Source: Gillisella terrae (GTDB taxonomy: Bacteria > Pseudomonadota > Alphaproteobacteria > Rhizobiales > Rhizobiaceae). From it: a DNA stretch of 64,000 nt. Positions 43,269 through 51,114 of the stretch are shown one piece after another; the first letter of the stretch is position 1, and each line of letters opens with the position of its first letter. Below the pieces are notes generated by a model. The model saw nothing but the letters and a program-made list of their open reading frames with translations. It did no database searches and was not told where the DNA came from. Where the stretch lies: positions 62,001 through 126,000 of the forward strand of contig NZ_SSOA01000004.1 of NCBI RefSeq assembly GCF_004801395.1, given 5' to 3'. Position numbers and translations under genes: made by a program.

Positions 43269-44903
43269 TCACATCGACGCTCCGGCAGACCGAATTGGCA
43301 GCAGAAAGTCATTTTTTGTTGAAACATCCGCAAAAACCGACAATTGCCCCTCGTCGATATCCGTGTGGAGTGGGCGGACTGGAGGCGTAACAGTGGGTTC
43401 CGAGCGCTGTTTGCCCCGGCGTTCGATTGTAAATTGACGCACAGTTTGCCCCAATTCGAGAATGACCGTGTGGAGATCGCTGCTGTTTAATGCAGACTGG
43501 TGTGACATTTCTGCACTCATTCGCGATGCCGCACCGCAGGCATCCAGTACGCCGGCCATCACGTCCAAGGATCGCGCCTGCTCAGCGGTATCGCCAGCCA
43601 AAGTGGCCACCGACTGATTGATATCCACCACCTGGCCAACAATGCTGGAAATCGCATCCTGCGTTTTGTTGACCATTTGCACTCCGGCATCGACCTGGCT
43701 CTTTGTGGTCGCCACAAGCGCCTTGATTTCGCGCGCCGATTCAGCCGAACGCTGTGCAAGTGCACGAACCTCTTGCGCCACCACGGCAAAGCCACGACCG
43801 GAATCTCCAGCCCGCGCAGCCTCGATACCGGCATTGAGCGCAAGAAGATTGGTCTGGAAGGCTATTTCATCAATGGAGCCAATTATATGACCGATCTGCT
43901 CAGCAGATGCCTCGATATCGGCCATGGCCGAAATGGCCTTGCCCACCACTTCGCCACTTTGCTCAGCCGCCATAACGGTGCGCCCAACTGCCTCTTCGGT
44001 TGTTTTCGACTGGGCGGCACTGCGGCGCACATTATCTGTCACCACGCGGAGGTCAGCATTGGCCTGATCGAGATTGGCCGCCGCCTCTTCAGCACGCGCG
44101 CGTAGCTCTTCACCCTGACGTGCGAGGCTTTCGGTTGCGGCATCCGCCTTTTCCCGGTGGCCATTCATCGCCGAGATTGCCGAACAGATGCTGTCGAGGG
44201 CGTTGTTGAATGTCGTGGCAAGTTCCCGGTATTCTTCCGGCACGTCGGTTTTTAGCCGACAGGTCAGATCGCCTTCCGACAAGGCGTTAAATGTTTCTTG
44301 AAACAGCTCTTGAACGCTTGCGCGCTCACTGCGACGCAGTTCGCTCAACTCGCGATGATGCTTGAGGCGCAGCTCATTGAAGCGAAGAGAAACGGAAATT
44401 TCAACGTCGACCATCACAAGGCGTATCAGCGCGCGAACGAGTTCCTGTAGCTCTGCTGTGCGCTTGCGCGACGATGGAAGAAGGCCACGGCTGGCCAGAT
44501 CCTGAAACACCGACACCACAAGATGCTCAAGAACCACACCGTGACCGGCAATCTGCCAGCGGGGGTCCAGCCCCATGCGGCTCTGGGTATCGGCCAGCAC
44601 CTTCACCCGCTCGGCATACAGCGGATCAAAACGCGCATCGGTCATCACCTCCCAATGGGAGATGTAAAGGTCGTGCAATCGATCGATTTGCCGCTCGGAC
44701 GAAAACTGTCTGGCCGCATCCGGCGCTGTTTGAAAGCGATGAAAGAGATCTCTGATCCCGGCCTCGACATCGGCTTCCAATCCTGGGCGATAGCGACGCA
44801 GCAAATCGCGTGTTTCAGCATCCAGCCCGGCAAAGTTCAGCCTGTCACGCAAGCTTCCCGCCTGCGATCCCCCCGAACGCTCTGCCTCACCCTGCTGAAC
44901 CAA
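43269..44903 (-). CDS. icpA: Cytoplasmic chemoreceptor with degenerate globin-coupled sensor domain (IcpA/McpE-like)
   Basis: 544 residues from a TTG start at 44903; AAGGGG lies about 8 nt upstream and no ATG is available nearby. There are no membrane helices. Residues about 20-175 resemble the protoglobin sensor of HemAT-type receptors, and 205-500 hold a HAMP-like segment and the methyl-accepting signalling domain ([23 protein letters not shown] written as [14 protein letters not shown]). In the F helix, where HemAT has the heme-binding His, the sequence reads [14 protein letters not shown] with Gln107. Heme binding by the usual route is therefore doubtful. First gene of the che operon. Confidence 0.88.
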   Translation of the reverse strand: MVQQGEAERSGGSQAGSLRDRLNFAGLDAETRDLLRRYRPGLEADVEAGIRDLFHRFQTAPDAARQFSSERQIDRLHDLYISHWEVMTDARFDPLYAERVKVLADTQSRMGLDPRWQIAGHGVVLEHLVVSVFQDLASRGLLPSSRKRTAELQELVRALIRLVMVDVEISVSLRFNELRLKHHRELSELRRSERASVQELFQETFNALSEGDLTCRLKTDVPEEYRELATTFNNALDSICSAISAMNGHREKADAATESLARQGEELRARAEEAAANLDQANADLRVVTDNVRRSAAQSKTTEEAVGRTVMAAEQSGEVVGKAISAMADIEASAEQIGHIIGSIDEIAFQTNLLALNAGIEAARAGDSGRGFAVVAQEVRALAQRSAESAREIKALVATTKSQVDAGVQMVNKTQDAISSIVGQVVDINQSVATLAGDTAEQARSLDVMAGVLDACGAASRMSAEMSHQSALNSSDLHTVILELGQTVRQFTIERRGKQRSEPTVTPPVRPLHTDIDEGQLSVFADVSTKNDFLLPIRSAGASM

Positions 44904-45298
44904 TTGCCAATCCCCTTCAGATCACCCCTTTCAAAGGGCAGATCATATTGCTGCGCTCAGATTCTTTCGCGCACAGCGTAAGCCGTGCTTTGCTCAAAGA
45001 AACTCTGCATTGGAGATACCGGATCGAAACCGGCACGCGGGACTGGCATCATGCCCATGGGGACGTCAAGCGCCCATTTCCAACGTATCTTGCTAATCTT
45101 ATGGTTAATTTATTGATTGAAGGTTAATAATTTTTACGGTTTATTATCATTTATTACCGCGATTTGCCGTCAGGGGCAATCTACCCAGCATCGCAAACAC
45201 GTCATATTTGCCGCTCACCGGAGGGGCACTCCAGCTTGGCGCAAGATTAAGTTGTGCTATAGTGCTCATAGACGGCATGCATGTCGAAAGGTGGAGCA
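44904..45298. other. Promoter region upstream of the che operon
   Basis: No gene. The stretch 45095-45170 is strongly A+T-rich. It contains GGTTAA twice in direct orientation (45103-45108 and 45122-45127, 19 bp apart); read on the minus strand these are TTAACC half-sites, the first as ATTAACCAT. This may be the icpA promoter region. The exact promoter was not identified. Confidence 0.4.
45236..45263 (+). promoter_or_regulatory. Possible promoter of the 35-residue membrane-protein gene
   Basis: TTGGCG (45236-45241), a 16-bp spacer and TATAGT (45258-45263). The predicted start of transcription is about 30 nt before the small gene's ATG. The match is moderate at -35 and good at -10. Confidence 0.45.
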
Positions 45299-45406
45299 AT
45301 GATTGTTCTTGGAGTGGTTGCCGCAGTGTTGGCGGCGTTTACAATTTTGACGGTTTCGGTGAGCGAATTGCGCAAACCCGTAAAACTGTCCAGACCGATA
45401 TTTTAA
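45299..45406 (+). CDS. Putative 35-residue single-pass membrane peptide
   Basis: ATG 45299 to TAA 45406 encodes MIVLGVVAAVLAAFTILTV followed by a short basic tail (SVSELRKPVKLSRPIF). The first 20 residues form one hydrophobic helix with the positive-inside tail at the C-terminus. AAGG with GTGGAG precedes the ATG, and a fair promoter lies upstream. I know no family for it. It stands alone between the divergent che operon and dxr. Confidence 0.45.
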   Translation: MIVLGVVAAVLAAFTILTVSVSELRKPVKLSRPIF

Positions 45407-45822
45407 CCTTCGGCTTGAACAGCCGTTGTTGCGCGGCCCGTTTCTGCGCACGACCATGATCCGCATCGAAATGCGGTGGTATCCATTTAGGCACGTGGCG
45501 TTTGTTGTACGTCGCTTTCGTTGTGCACAGCATCCCAAAGACATGATGCAGCAGATTGCTGCATAACGCACTCTTTATGTTGTGTAATTTTATTATAAAG
45601 CCACACATGGTCTGAATAAGCTGGCGAAGGCGCACCGTGCATCCGGCAAAGCGGTGGTGTAAGTTGCTTGCTGCCCGCCGAATTCCGCTGTAGACGCTAG
45701 GGACCAAATAATCTGATGCGCAGCAGCACACAGCGTCGTGCATTTTGTCAAACGCGCCACGCCATACAGCCGTGAAAAGATTGACGCATCAGACATGAAG
45801 CAGTCACGCGCCGGATAAATTG
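45407..45822. other. Spacer before dxr
   Basis: No supported gene in 416 bp. It holds a small hairpin CCGCAT-CGAA-ATGCGG (45461-45476) without a T-tract, and TGCAGCAGATTGCTGCATAA near 45547, which may be a remnant of the dispersed repeat. The dxr promoter should be here but was not assigned. Confidence 0.4.
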
Positions 45823-47016
45823 ATGAGCACCGTCACCACCTCACCACGCAGAATCACAATTTTGGGATCCACGGGTTCCATTGGCACAAACACGCTGGAC
45901 GTGGTTGAGCAATTGGGTGGACCGGCCAATTTTGACATCATGGCCCTGACCGGCAATGGCAACATCGAGCTTCTGGCAAGCCAAGCCATTGCCGCGCGCG
46001 CCAAGCTGGCGGTCACTGCTGATGAAAGCCAATATATTGCCCTGAAAGATGCCCTCTCAGGCCATGGCATTGACGTGGCCGCCGGTGCCAGCGGCCTTCA
46101 GGAAGCAGCAAGCCTTGAAGCCGACTGGGTCATGGCCGCGATTGCGGGCACAGCTGGACTACAGCCCACATTGACGGCGGCGGCGCGGGGGGCGGATATC
46201 GCTCTCGCCAATAAGGAATGTCTTGTTTCTGCAGGCGATCTGTTTCTGGATACCGTCAAACAGGGTGGCGGCAGACTGATTCCTGTTGATAGCGAACACT
46301 CTGCTATTTTCCAATGTCTGGATGAAAACCACCGCGACACGCTGGAGCGCATTGTGCTGACCGCCTCAGGTGGGCCATTTCGCACCTTCAGTCGAGCCCA
46401 AATGGCCGATGTCAGCGTCCAGACGGCACGTGCCCACCCCAATTGGTCCATGGGCCTTAAGGTTTCGATCGGCAGCGCTTCGATGTTCAACAAGGCGCTG
46501 GAGATGATTGAGGCCAAGTATCTGTTTGATGTCCGCCCCGATCAGATTGAAGTGATTGTCCATCCGCAATCCATCATCCATTCCATGGTTGGCTACACCG
46601 ACGGGTCCGTGATTGCACAGCTCGGCGTGCCGGATATGCGCACTGCCATAGGCTATGCCCTGACCTATCCCAAGCGTGGACCATTGAATGTGGATCGCCT
46701 TGATTTTGCCAAGCTGGCACGGCTGGATTTTGAGGCACCCGATGAAACCCGCTTTCCTGCCATCCGCTTGGCACGCACGGCATTGGAACGCGGCGGCCTG
46801 CAAGGTGCCGTGCTGAATGCTGCCGACGAGGCGGCCTTTGAAGCCTTTGTCGATGAGAAAATCCGCTTTCTCACCATGGCAGAAATTGTTGAAGAGGTGA
46901 TGGACGCGCTCTCCGGGCTGGCACCGGCAAAATCCATTGCCGATGTCTTTGCCGCAGATGCCGAGGCGCGCAACCTTGCCCATACATTGATCAAGACGAA
47001 GACACGCGCAGCCTGA
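45823..47016 (+). CDS. dxr: 1-deoxy-D-xylulose 5-phosphate reductoisomerase
   Basis: 397 residues from ATG 45823. NADPH-binding ILGSTGSIGTNTLDVV at the N-terminus, ALANKECLVSAG, the metal-site DSEHSAIFQC and the flexible loop TASGGPF are all present, as is VHPQSIIHSMV. It catalyses the first committed step of the MEP isoprenoid pathway. No partner MEP gene is nearby, so this is a detached copy rather than part of the lpx/bam-linked cluster seen in many proteobacteria; a second copy elsewhere is possible. Confidence 0.95.
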   Translation: MSTVTTSPRRITILGSTGSIGTNTLDVVEQLGGPANFDIMALTGNGNIELLASQAIAARAKLAVTADESQYIALKDALSGHGIDVAAGASGLQEAASLEADWVMAAIAGTAGLQPTLTAAARGADIALANKECLVSAGDLFLDTVKQGGGRLIPVDSEHSAIFQCLDENHRDTLERIVLTASGGPFRTFSRAQMADVSVQTARAHPNWSMGLKVSIGSASMFNKALEMIEAKYLFDVRPDQIEVIVHPQSIIHSMVGYTDGSVIAQLGVPDMRTAIGYALTYPKRGPLNVDRLDFAKLARLDFEAPDETRFPAIRLARTALERGGLQGAVLNAADEAAFEAFVDEKIRFLTMAEIVEEVMDALSGLAPAKSIADVFAADAEARNLAHTLIKTKTRAA

Positions 47017-47057
47017 CCTTTTGCATTTGACAGGATGCAAGGTATGGCAAACCTTTT

Positions 47058-47160
47058 CTTACAACGTCGTGCGCCCAATATGGCGCACGACGTTGTAGCA
47101 CTTTTAAGCTGCTGGATAATTTTCTTCTTAAATCCACTCCGATTTAAGGACTTATGCAGT
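47058..47160 (-). repeat. Two-hairpin intergenic repeat, copy H
   Basis: Reverse orientation. The right hairpin is a perfect 16-bp stem, TACAACGTCGTGCGCC (47060-47075) / GGCGCACGACGTTGTA (47082-47097). Relative to other copies the stem G-C after TACA is A-T here, a paired change. The left hairpin (47110-47160) follows. It lies between the convergent dxr and serine-hydrolase genes, 24 bp from the latter's stop. Confidence 0.88.
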
Positions 47161-47184
47161 GGAGAAGGAAAAGGGTATCGCCAC

Positions 47185-48318
47185 TCAGCAGAGGTCTTGG
47201 TAAATCACACGGCGCAACTGTTCCGGATATTCACCAATGCAGGCATTCATTGCGGTATTGGTAAAGCTTACGCCTGTGAGACCATGCGTGCGGTCGATGA
47301 ACCAGGTGTGGCCATAAATCCCGCCCCATTGCAGCGCGCCCACCGACATAACCGTATTGGCCTCATCCGGGTTGGCAACAATGGCACCAAAAAAGCCAAA
47401 TCGCATGCCCTTGTGCTGCACCGCCATCTCAAGATCACCAATCTGGTTGGAAAATCCGGCTTCAACCGTTGCCTTTGACAGGATTGGCCCACCATCATTG
47501 GCCAAAGCTTCGAGCAATTTCAACATGTCACCCGCCGTGCCGGCCATGCCTGCACCACCAGATTGATAGGCTTTTGGATTGTGGATTCGCGAAGGCGAAA
47601 AGATTGTCTGGCCGAAAGACTCGCTGCCAACCGGACAAGGGTCCGTCATCCGCCGCGGCCGCGGCGTGTCATCGGCATAGGGCACGGCAAGGCGGCTCTC
47701 GTCAGTGACGCTGAATCGGGCATCAACAATACCCAGCTTTGAATTGACATAGTGATCAATGGCGCTTTGCAGACTGCCTCCATGGGCCGCTGCAATCACC
47801 GCGCCCAACACATCCGTGCCGCAGGAATAAAGCCATTGCGTACCCGGCACAAAGGCAAGCGGAATAGCATTGAGGCGACTGAAATTTTCCTCAAAACTGA
47901 GATCCGTATTGCCAAGGCCAAGATTGACGGCCCGATCCGGCGGTAAGCGCTCAAGCTCTGGATCATAAGACAGACCAGAGGTGTGAGTCAGCAGATGGCG
48001 AATGGTGATCGCAGCGTCCTGACCATCCGGGGTTTTCGGATGAAACCACGGAATATAAGTCCTTGCGAGATCATCAAGGGCGAGCACGCCACGCTCCACC
48101 ATGGCAAGGCAGGTGGTTGCCACAAACGGCTTGGTGCAGGATGCATAGCGAAAAATGCTGTCCAGGGTAACAGGCTTTTTCGCCTCTCGATCCGCCAGAC
48201 CGGCGGCATGCTGCACCACTGGCTGCCCATTTTTGTGTACAAGCACAACAGTGCCGACAATCTCTTCACGGGCGACCGTATCATCGATAAAACGTGCTAT
48301 ATTTGCGATATTACTCAT
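47185..48318 (-). CDS. Serine hydrolase of the class C beta-lactamase/esterase family
   Basis: 377 residues, no signal peptide, so a cytoplasmic esterase-like member (PF00144) rather than a resistance enzyme. The nucleophile motif is SCTK (Ser60-Lys63) and the second motif is YSC (Tyr164), where beta-lactamases have YxN. A GGIYGHTWFID block stands near the third motif position. ATG 48318 has a very strong Shine-Dalgarno AGGAGGAGG 6 nt upstream, but that sequence is paired in a 9-bp hairpin in the leader. The substrate is unknown. Confidence 0.85.
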   Translation of the reverse strand: MSNIANIARFIDDTVAREEIVGTVVLVHKNGQPVVQHAAGLADREAKKPVTLDSIFRYASCTKPFVATTCLAMVERGVLALDDLARTYIPWFHPKTPDGQDAAITIRHLLTHTSGLSYDPELERLPPDRAVNLGLGNTDLSFEENFSRLNAIPLAFVPGTQWLYSCGTDVLGAVIAAAHGGSLQSAIDHYVNSKLGIVDARFSVTDESRLAVPYADDTPRPRRMTDPCPVGSESFGQTIFSPSRIHNPKAYQSGGAGMAGTAGDMLKLLEALANDGGPILSKATVEAGFSNQIGDLEMAVQHKGMRFGFFGAIVANPDEANTVMSVGALQWGGIYGHTWFIDRTHGLTGVSFTNTAMNACIGEYPEQLRRVIYQDLC

Positions 48319-48324
48319 ATTTTC

Positions 48325-48354
48325 CTCCTCCTAAACCTCGAAATCTAGGAGGAG
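48325..48354 (-). promoter_or_regulatory. Hairpin masking the ribosome binding site of the serine-hydrolase gene
   Basis: On the minus strand CTCCTCCTA (48354-48346) pairs perfectly with TAGGAGGAG (48333-48325) around a 12-nt loop. The 3' arm is the Shine-Dalgarno sequence of the gene starting at 48318. Masking of initiation is expected unless the stem opens. Confidence 0.7.
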
Positions 48355-48435
48355 AACAGGCACAATGGCAAGCGCCGCGTCAAAAAATCACGCAAATATG
48401 TACACATCAGCAGGACGGTGCGGAAAATGACTGGC

Positions 48436-48541
48436 GTTACAGCGTCTGTCACCCAATATGGTGCACAAAGGACGCTGTCACAGTTTCAGTCTACTGAATA
48501 ATTTTCGACTTAAATCCACTCCGATTTAAGGAATTATGCAG
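48436..48541 (-). repeat. Two-hairpin intergenic repeat, copy I
   Basis: Reverse orientation. The right hairpin ACAGCGTCTGTCACC..GGTGCACAAAGGACGCTGT uses GCGTC/GACGC pairing at 48440-48478. The left hairpin (48491-48541) has TAATT..AATTA arms with one side decayed. It lies 100 bp downstream of hemA and upstream of the serine-hydrolase gene. Confidence 0.85.
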
Positions 48542-48641
48542 TCGAGTCAGCCAGGTCCAGATTGAATCAGACAAACTTTCCAATGCTTCCATTTCGCTTG
48601 TCTGATCTGAAAAGCCGGATTCCAGTTTTCTTTCCAAAACT

Positions 48642-49856
48642 TTAGGCAACGGCCCTTGCCAGCGCACAGCGCGACCACAATTGGTGAAGTGCTCCGACCA
48701 GATGATCAAGATCTTCATCCGAATGCAGCGGAGTCGGCGTAATGCGCAAACGCTCGGTTTTCTTCGGCACCGTTGGATAGTTGATTGGCTGAACGTAAAT
48801 ATTGAAATTATCCAGCAGGATATCCGAAATCCATTTGCACTTGGCCGCATCACCCACAATCACCGGCACAATATGGCTTGGGTTTGGCAAATGCGGAATA
48901 CCACGGGCATCCAGCATGGACCGCAGACGGCGCACCCGCTCCTGATGGGCAAAACGCTCGATCTGGCTGGATTTCAAATGCTGAATGGAAGCAACCGCCC
49001 CCGCAGCCAGAGATGGCGGCAGAGCGGTGGTGAAGATGAAGCCGGAGGCAAAAGAGCGAATAAAATCGCACAGAGCATGGGACGCGGCAATGTAACCACC
49101 CATCACGCCAAAGGCCTTGCCGAGCGTGCCTTCGATGATAGTCAGGCGATCCATGAGCCCTTCACGCTCGGCCACACCGCCGCCACGGGGACCATACATG
49201 CCCACGGCATGAACTTCATCCAGATAGGTCATGGCACCATATTCATCCGCCAGATCACAGATCTCCTTGATCGGCGCAATATCGCCGTCCATGGAATAGA
49301 CGGATTCGAACGCAATCAGTTTGGGGGCCTTGGGATCGGCAGCCTTGAGCTTTGCTTCAAGATCTTTCAGATCATTATGCTTCCAGATAACCCGCTCGCA
49401 TTTGGCATAGCGAATACCTTCGATCATCGAAGCATGGTTCAAGGCATCAGAAAAAATGATCAGGCCGGGAATTTTCTGGCCGAGTGTGCCAAGCGTTGCC
49501 CAGTTGGAAATATAGCCGGAGGTGAAGATCAGCGCCGATTCCTTGCCATGCAAGTCAGCAAGCTCTTGCTCCAGCCGCACGTGGTAGTGATTGGTGCCTG
49601 AAATATTCCGGGTGCCGCCAGCACCCGCGCCACAGTGATCAATGGCGTTCTTCATCGCATCGACAACAAGCTCGTTTTGGCCCATGCCGAGATAATCGTT
49701 CGAACACCAGACTGTCACGTCATGGGAGCCATTTTCCGTATATCGGGTCGCGCGGGGAAAGCTGCCACGCTGGCGCTCAAGATCGGCGAAAACACGGTAA
49801 CGGCCCTCTTCATGCAGGCCACCCAGTTCGCTCTTGAAAAACGCTTCGAAATCCAT
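48642..49856 (-). CDS. hemA: 5-aminolevulinate synthase
   Basis: 404 residues, the alphaproteobacterial C4-pathway enzyme. It condenses glycine and succinyl-CoA to 5-aminolevulinate with PLP. The PLP lysine is Lys247 ([15 protein letters not shown]); [21 protein letters not shown] and [12 protein letters not shown] are standard. An FNR/FixK-type box lies about 220 bp upstream of the start, which fits oxygen-dependent control of heme synthesis in rhizobia. It is a single-gene unit. Confidence 0.97.
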   Translation of the reverse strand: MDFEAFFKSELGGLHEEGRYRVFADLERQRGSFPRATRYTENGSHDVTVWCSNDYLGMGQNELVVDAMKNAIDHCGAGAGGTRNISGTNHYHVRLEQELADLHGKESALIFTSGYISNWATLGTLGQKIPGLIIFSDALNHASMIEGIRYAKCERVIWKHNDLKDLEAKLKAADPKAPKLIAFESVYSMDGDIAPIKEICDLADEYGAMTYLDEVHAVGMYGPRGGGVAEREGLMDRLTIIEGTLGKAFGVMGGYIAASHALCDFIRSFASGFIFTTALPPSLAAGAVASIQHLKSSQIERFAHQERVRRLRSMLDARGIPHLPNPSHIVPVIVGDAAKCKWISDILLDNFNIYVQPINYPTVPKKTERLRITPTPLHSDEDLDHLVGALHQLWSRCALARAVA

Positions 49857-50076
49857 TGCGCACGCTCCAATCTATCCATCTCTCTTTTGAGAGCCTTCGG
49901 GGCGGCGGTCAACCCCTTTTGTAAAGTGATTCTAAACTGCGACAAATCGCGCCGGAGATCAACCATTAAGTGCGTACGCAAATAAAGCACCCAAAGATAG
50001 TACCATCCTTGATCACAACCAAACAGGATTAAGCCCCCAACGCTCAAACGACTACCGGATCAGCACATCTTCTGAC

Positions 50077-50090
50077 TTGATCTACGTCAA
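50077..50090. promoter_or_regulatory. FNR/FixK-type box upstream of hemA
   Basis: TTGATCTACGTCAA differs from the consensus TTGAT-N4-ATCAA at one position. It lies about 220 bp before the hemA start codon and more than 500 bp before the gene on the other side, so hemA is the likely target. Confidence 0.7.
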
Positions 50091-50213
50091 ATTCGGCACC
50101 GTCTGACGCAAACATATTAAACGCCGCATGTTAAAATGCCGCTACCTCGGCAGGAAAAGCGAAGAATTTCAGCCAAGCCTTAAACATCATTCATCCCAGC
50201 GCGTATTGCCCTA

Positions 50214-50317
50214 TTGCATCATTCCCTAAACCGGAGTGGATTTAAGGCGAAAATTACCCAACAGATTTAAAGCGTTACAGCGTCCATTTTGCACCATATC
50301 TGGTGAGAGGCGTTGCA
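50214..50317 (+). repeat. Two-hairpin intergenic repeat, copy J
   Basis: The left hairpin is decayed (TTGCATCATTCCCTAAACC..GGATTTAAGG..AATTACCCAA). The right hairpin reads TTACAGCGTCC..GAGAGGCGTTGCA (50275-50317), with one G-T wobble pair and one mismatch. The linker CAGATTTAAAGCG is intact. Confidence 0.75.
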
Positions 50318-50639
50318 GGTTAAAACCACCCAAAAAAAATCAAAGCCCATAGAAAAAATACCGTCTGTCGGCGTGGACTTCGCGCAAAGCCGCCATATCT
50401 TTTTACTGAAAGCGCAACAGATGGATTTCTATATATTGCGCTCGATCCAACAGCAGGACCTGAGTATGAAGCATGACGGTATCGTTCATCAGTGCATTAT
50501 GGTGACACTCTGAAAAATTTATAACAACCCCATCACTTTACCTTAAATCCAACCCGATCTAGGTTAGAGTGTGGCAAAATGCTGTCATGCAGGGGCGAGC
50601 ATTTCCGGGCGACCGGACCGATCAAATGTGGAGATGATC

Positions 50640-50903
50640 ATGAAGAAGGCAATTATACTGTTACTTGCGGGGCTTTCGGTTGCGGGTTGCTCGCAAACTG
50701 AAAAGGGTGCAGGCATTGGTGCAGCATCCGGTGCCATCATCGGCGGCCTGGCAACCGGCAACGTGCGCGGTGCAGCGGTCGGTGCGGCCATTGGTGGTGT
50801 GGCTGGCGCGGTTATTGGCAAGGTGAGCGAACAGCCAGGCCAGTGCTACTATCGTGACCGTTACGGTCGTCGCTATGTGGATGCTTGCCCAAGCAACTAT
50901 TAA
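50640..50903 (+). CDS. Glycine-zipper lipoprotein
   Basis: 87 residues from ATG 50640, with GGAG 6 nt upstream. The lipoprotein signal ends in SVAGC (Cys17). The mature part is a glycine zipper (GAGIGAASGAIIGGLATG and GAAVGAAIGGVAGAVIG) followed by a Tyr/Arg-rich tail with two Cys (CYYRDRYGRRYVDAC). It resembles small outer-membrane lipoproteins of the 17-kDa antigen/Omp type that associate with membranes. Its function is unknown. It has its own terminator. Confidence 0.8.
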   Translation: MKKAIILLLAGLSVAGCSQTEKGAGIGAASGAIIGGLATGNVRGAAVGAAIGGVAGAVIGKVSEQPGQCYYRDRYGRRYVDACPSNY

Positions 50904-50915
50904 TCACACGACATG

Positions 50916-50952
50916 TTTCAAACCCGGCGCATCGCGTCGGGTTTGAAATTTT
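50916..50952 (+). terminator. Terminator after the glycine-zipper lipoprotein gene
   Basis: TTTCAAACCCG (50916-50926) and CGGGTTTGAAA (50938-50948) form a perfect 11-bp stem with an 11-nt loop, followed by TTTT. Confidence 0.88.
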
Positions 50953-50975
50953 AAGACGCGATTTGCGCCAAAACG

Positions 50976-51005
50976 TTACACATCTGTAAATTTCCTATCT
51001 ATAGT
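50976..51005 (+). promoter_or_regulatory. Possible tamA promoter
   Basis: TTACAC (50976-50981), an 18-bp spacer and TATAGT (51000-51005). It is located about 110 bp before the tamA start. Confidence 0.45.
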
Positions 51006-51114
51006 GTGGAGGAGGATGCTCCTACAGCATGTGCCGGTTTGGGTTTGCCGGGGCTGTGGGATTGGCAACACAATGTGAGGAATTCAAGCTCTGTTTACAG
51101 CAGGTGAGTCGATA

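Larger units (their letters stand above)
49857..50639. other. Long spacer between hemA and the glycine-zipper lipoprotein gene
   Basis: 783 bp without a supported gene. It contains the hemA promoter region and FNR box, repeat copy J (50214-50317), and an A-rich stretch 50318-50360. A 66-codon open frame at 50313-50513 starts in the repeat with no ribosome site and has no family features. AAATCCAACCCGAT near 50546 may be another repeat remnant. Confidence 0.5.

Noticed and set aside
47185-48318. Beta-lactamase conferring antibiotic resistance
   Set aside because: There is no signal peptide and the second motif is YSC rather than YxN; it fits cytoplasmic esterase-type relatives.
50313-50513. 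A 66-codon frame upstream of the glycine-zipper lipoprotein gene
   Set aside because: It starts in repeat copy J, lacks a ribosome binding site and has no recognisable domain.
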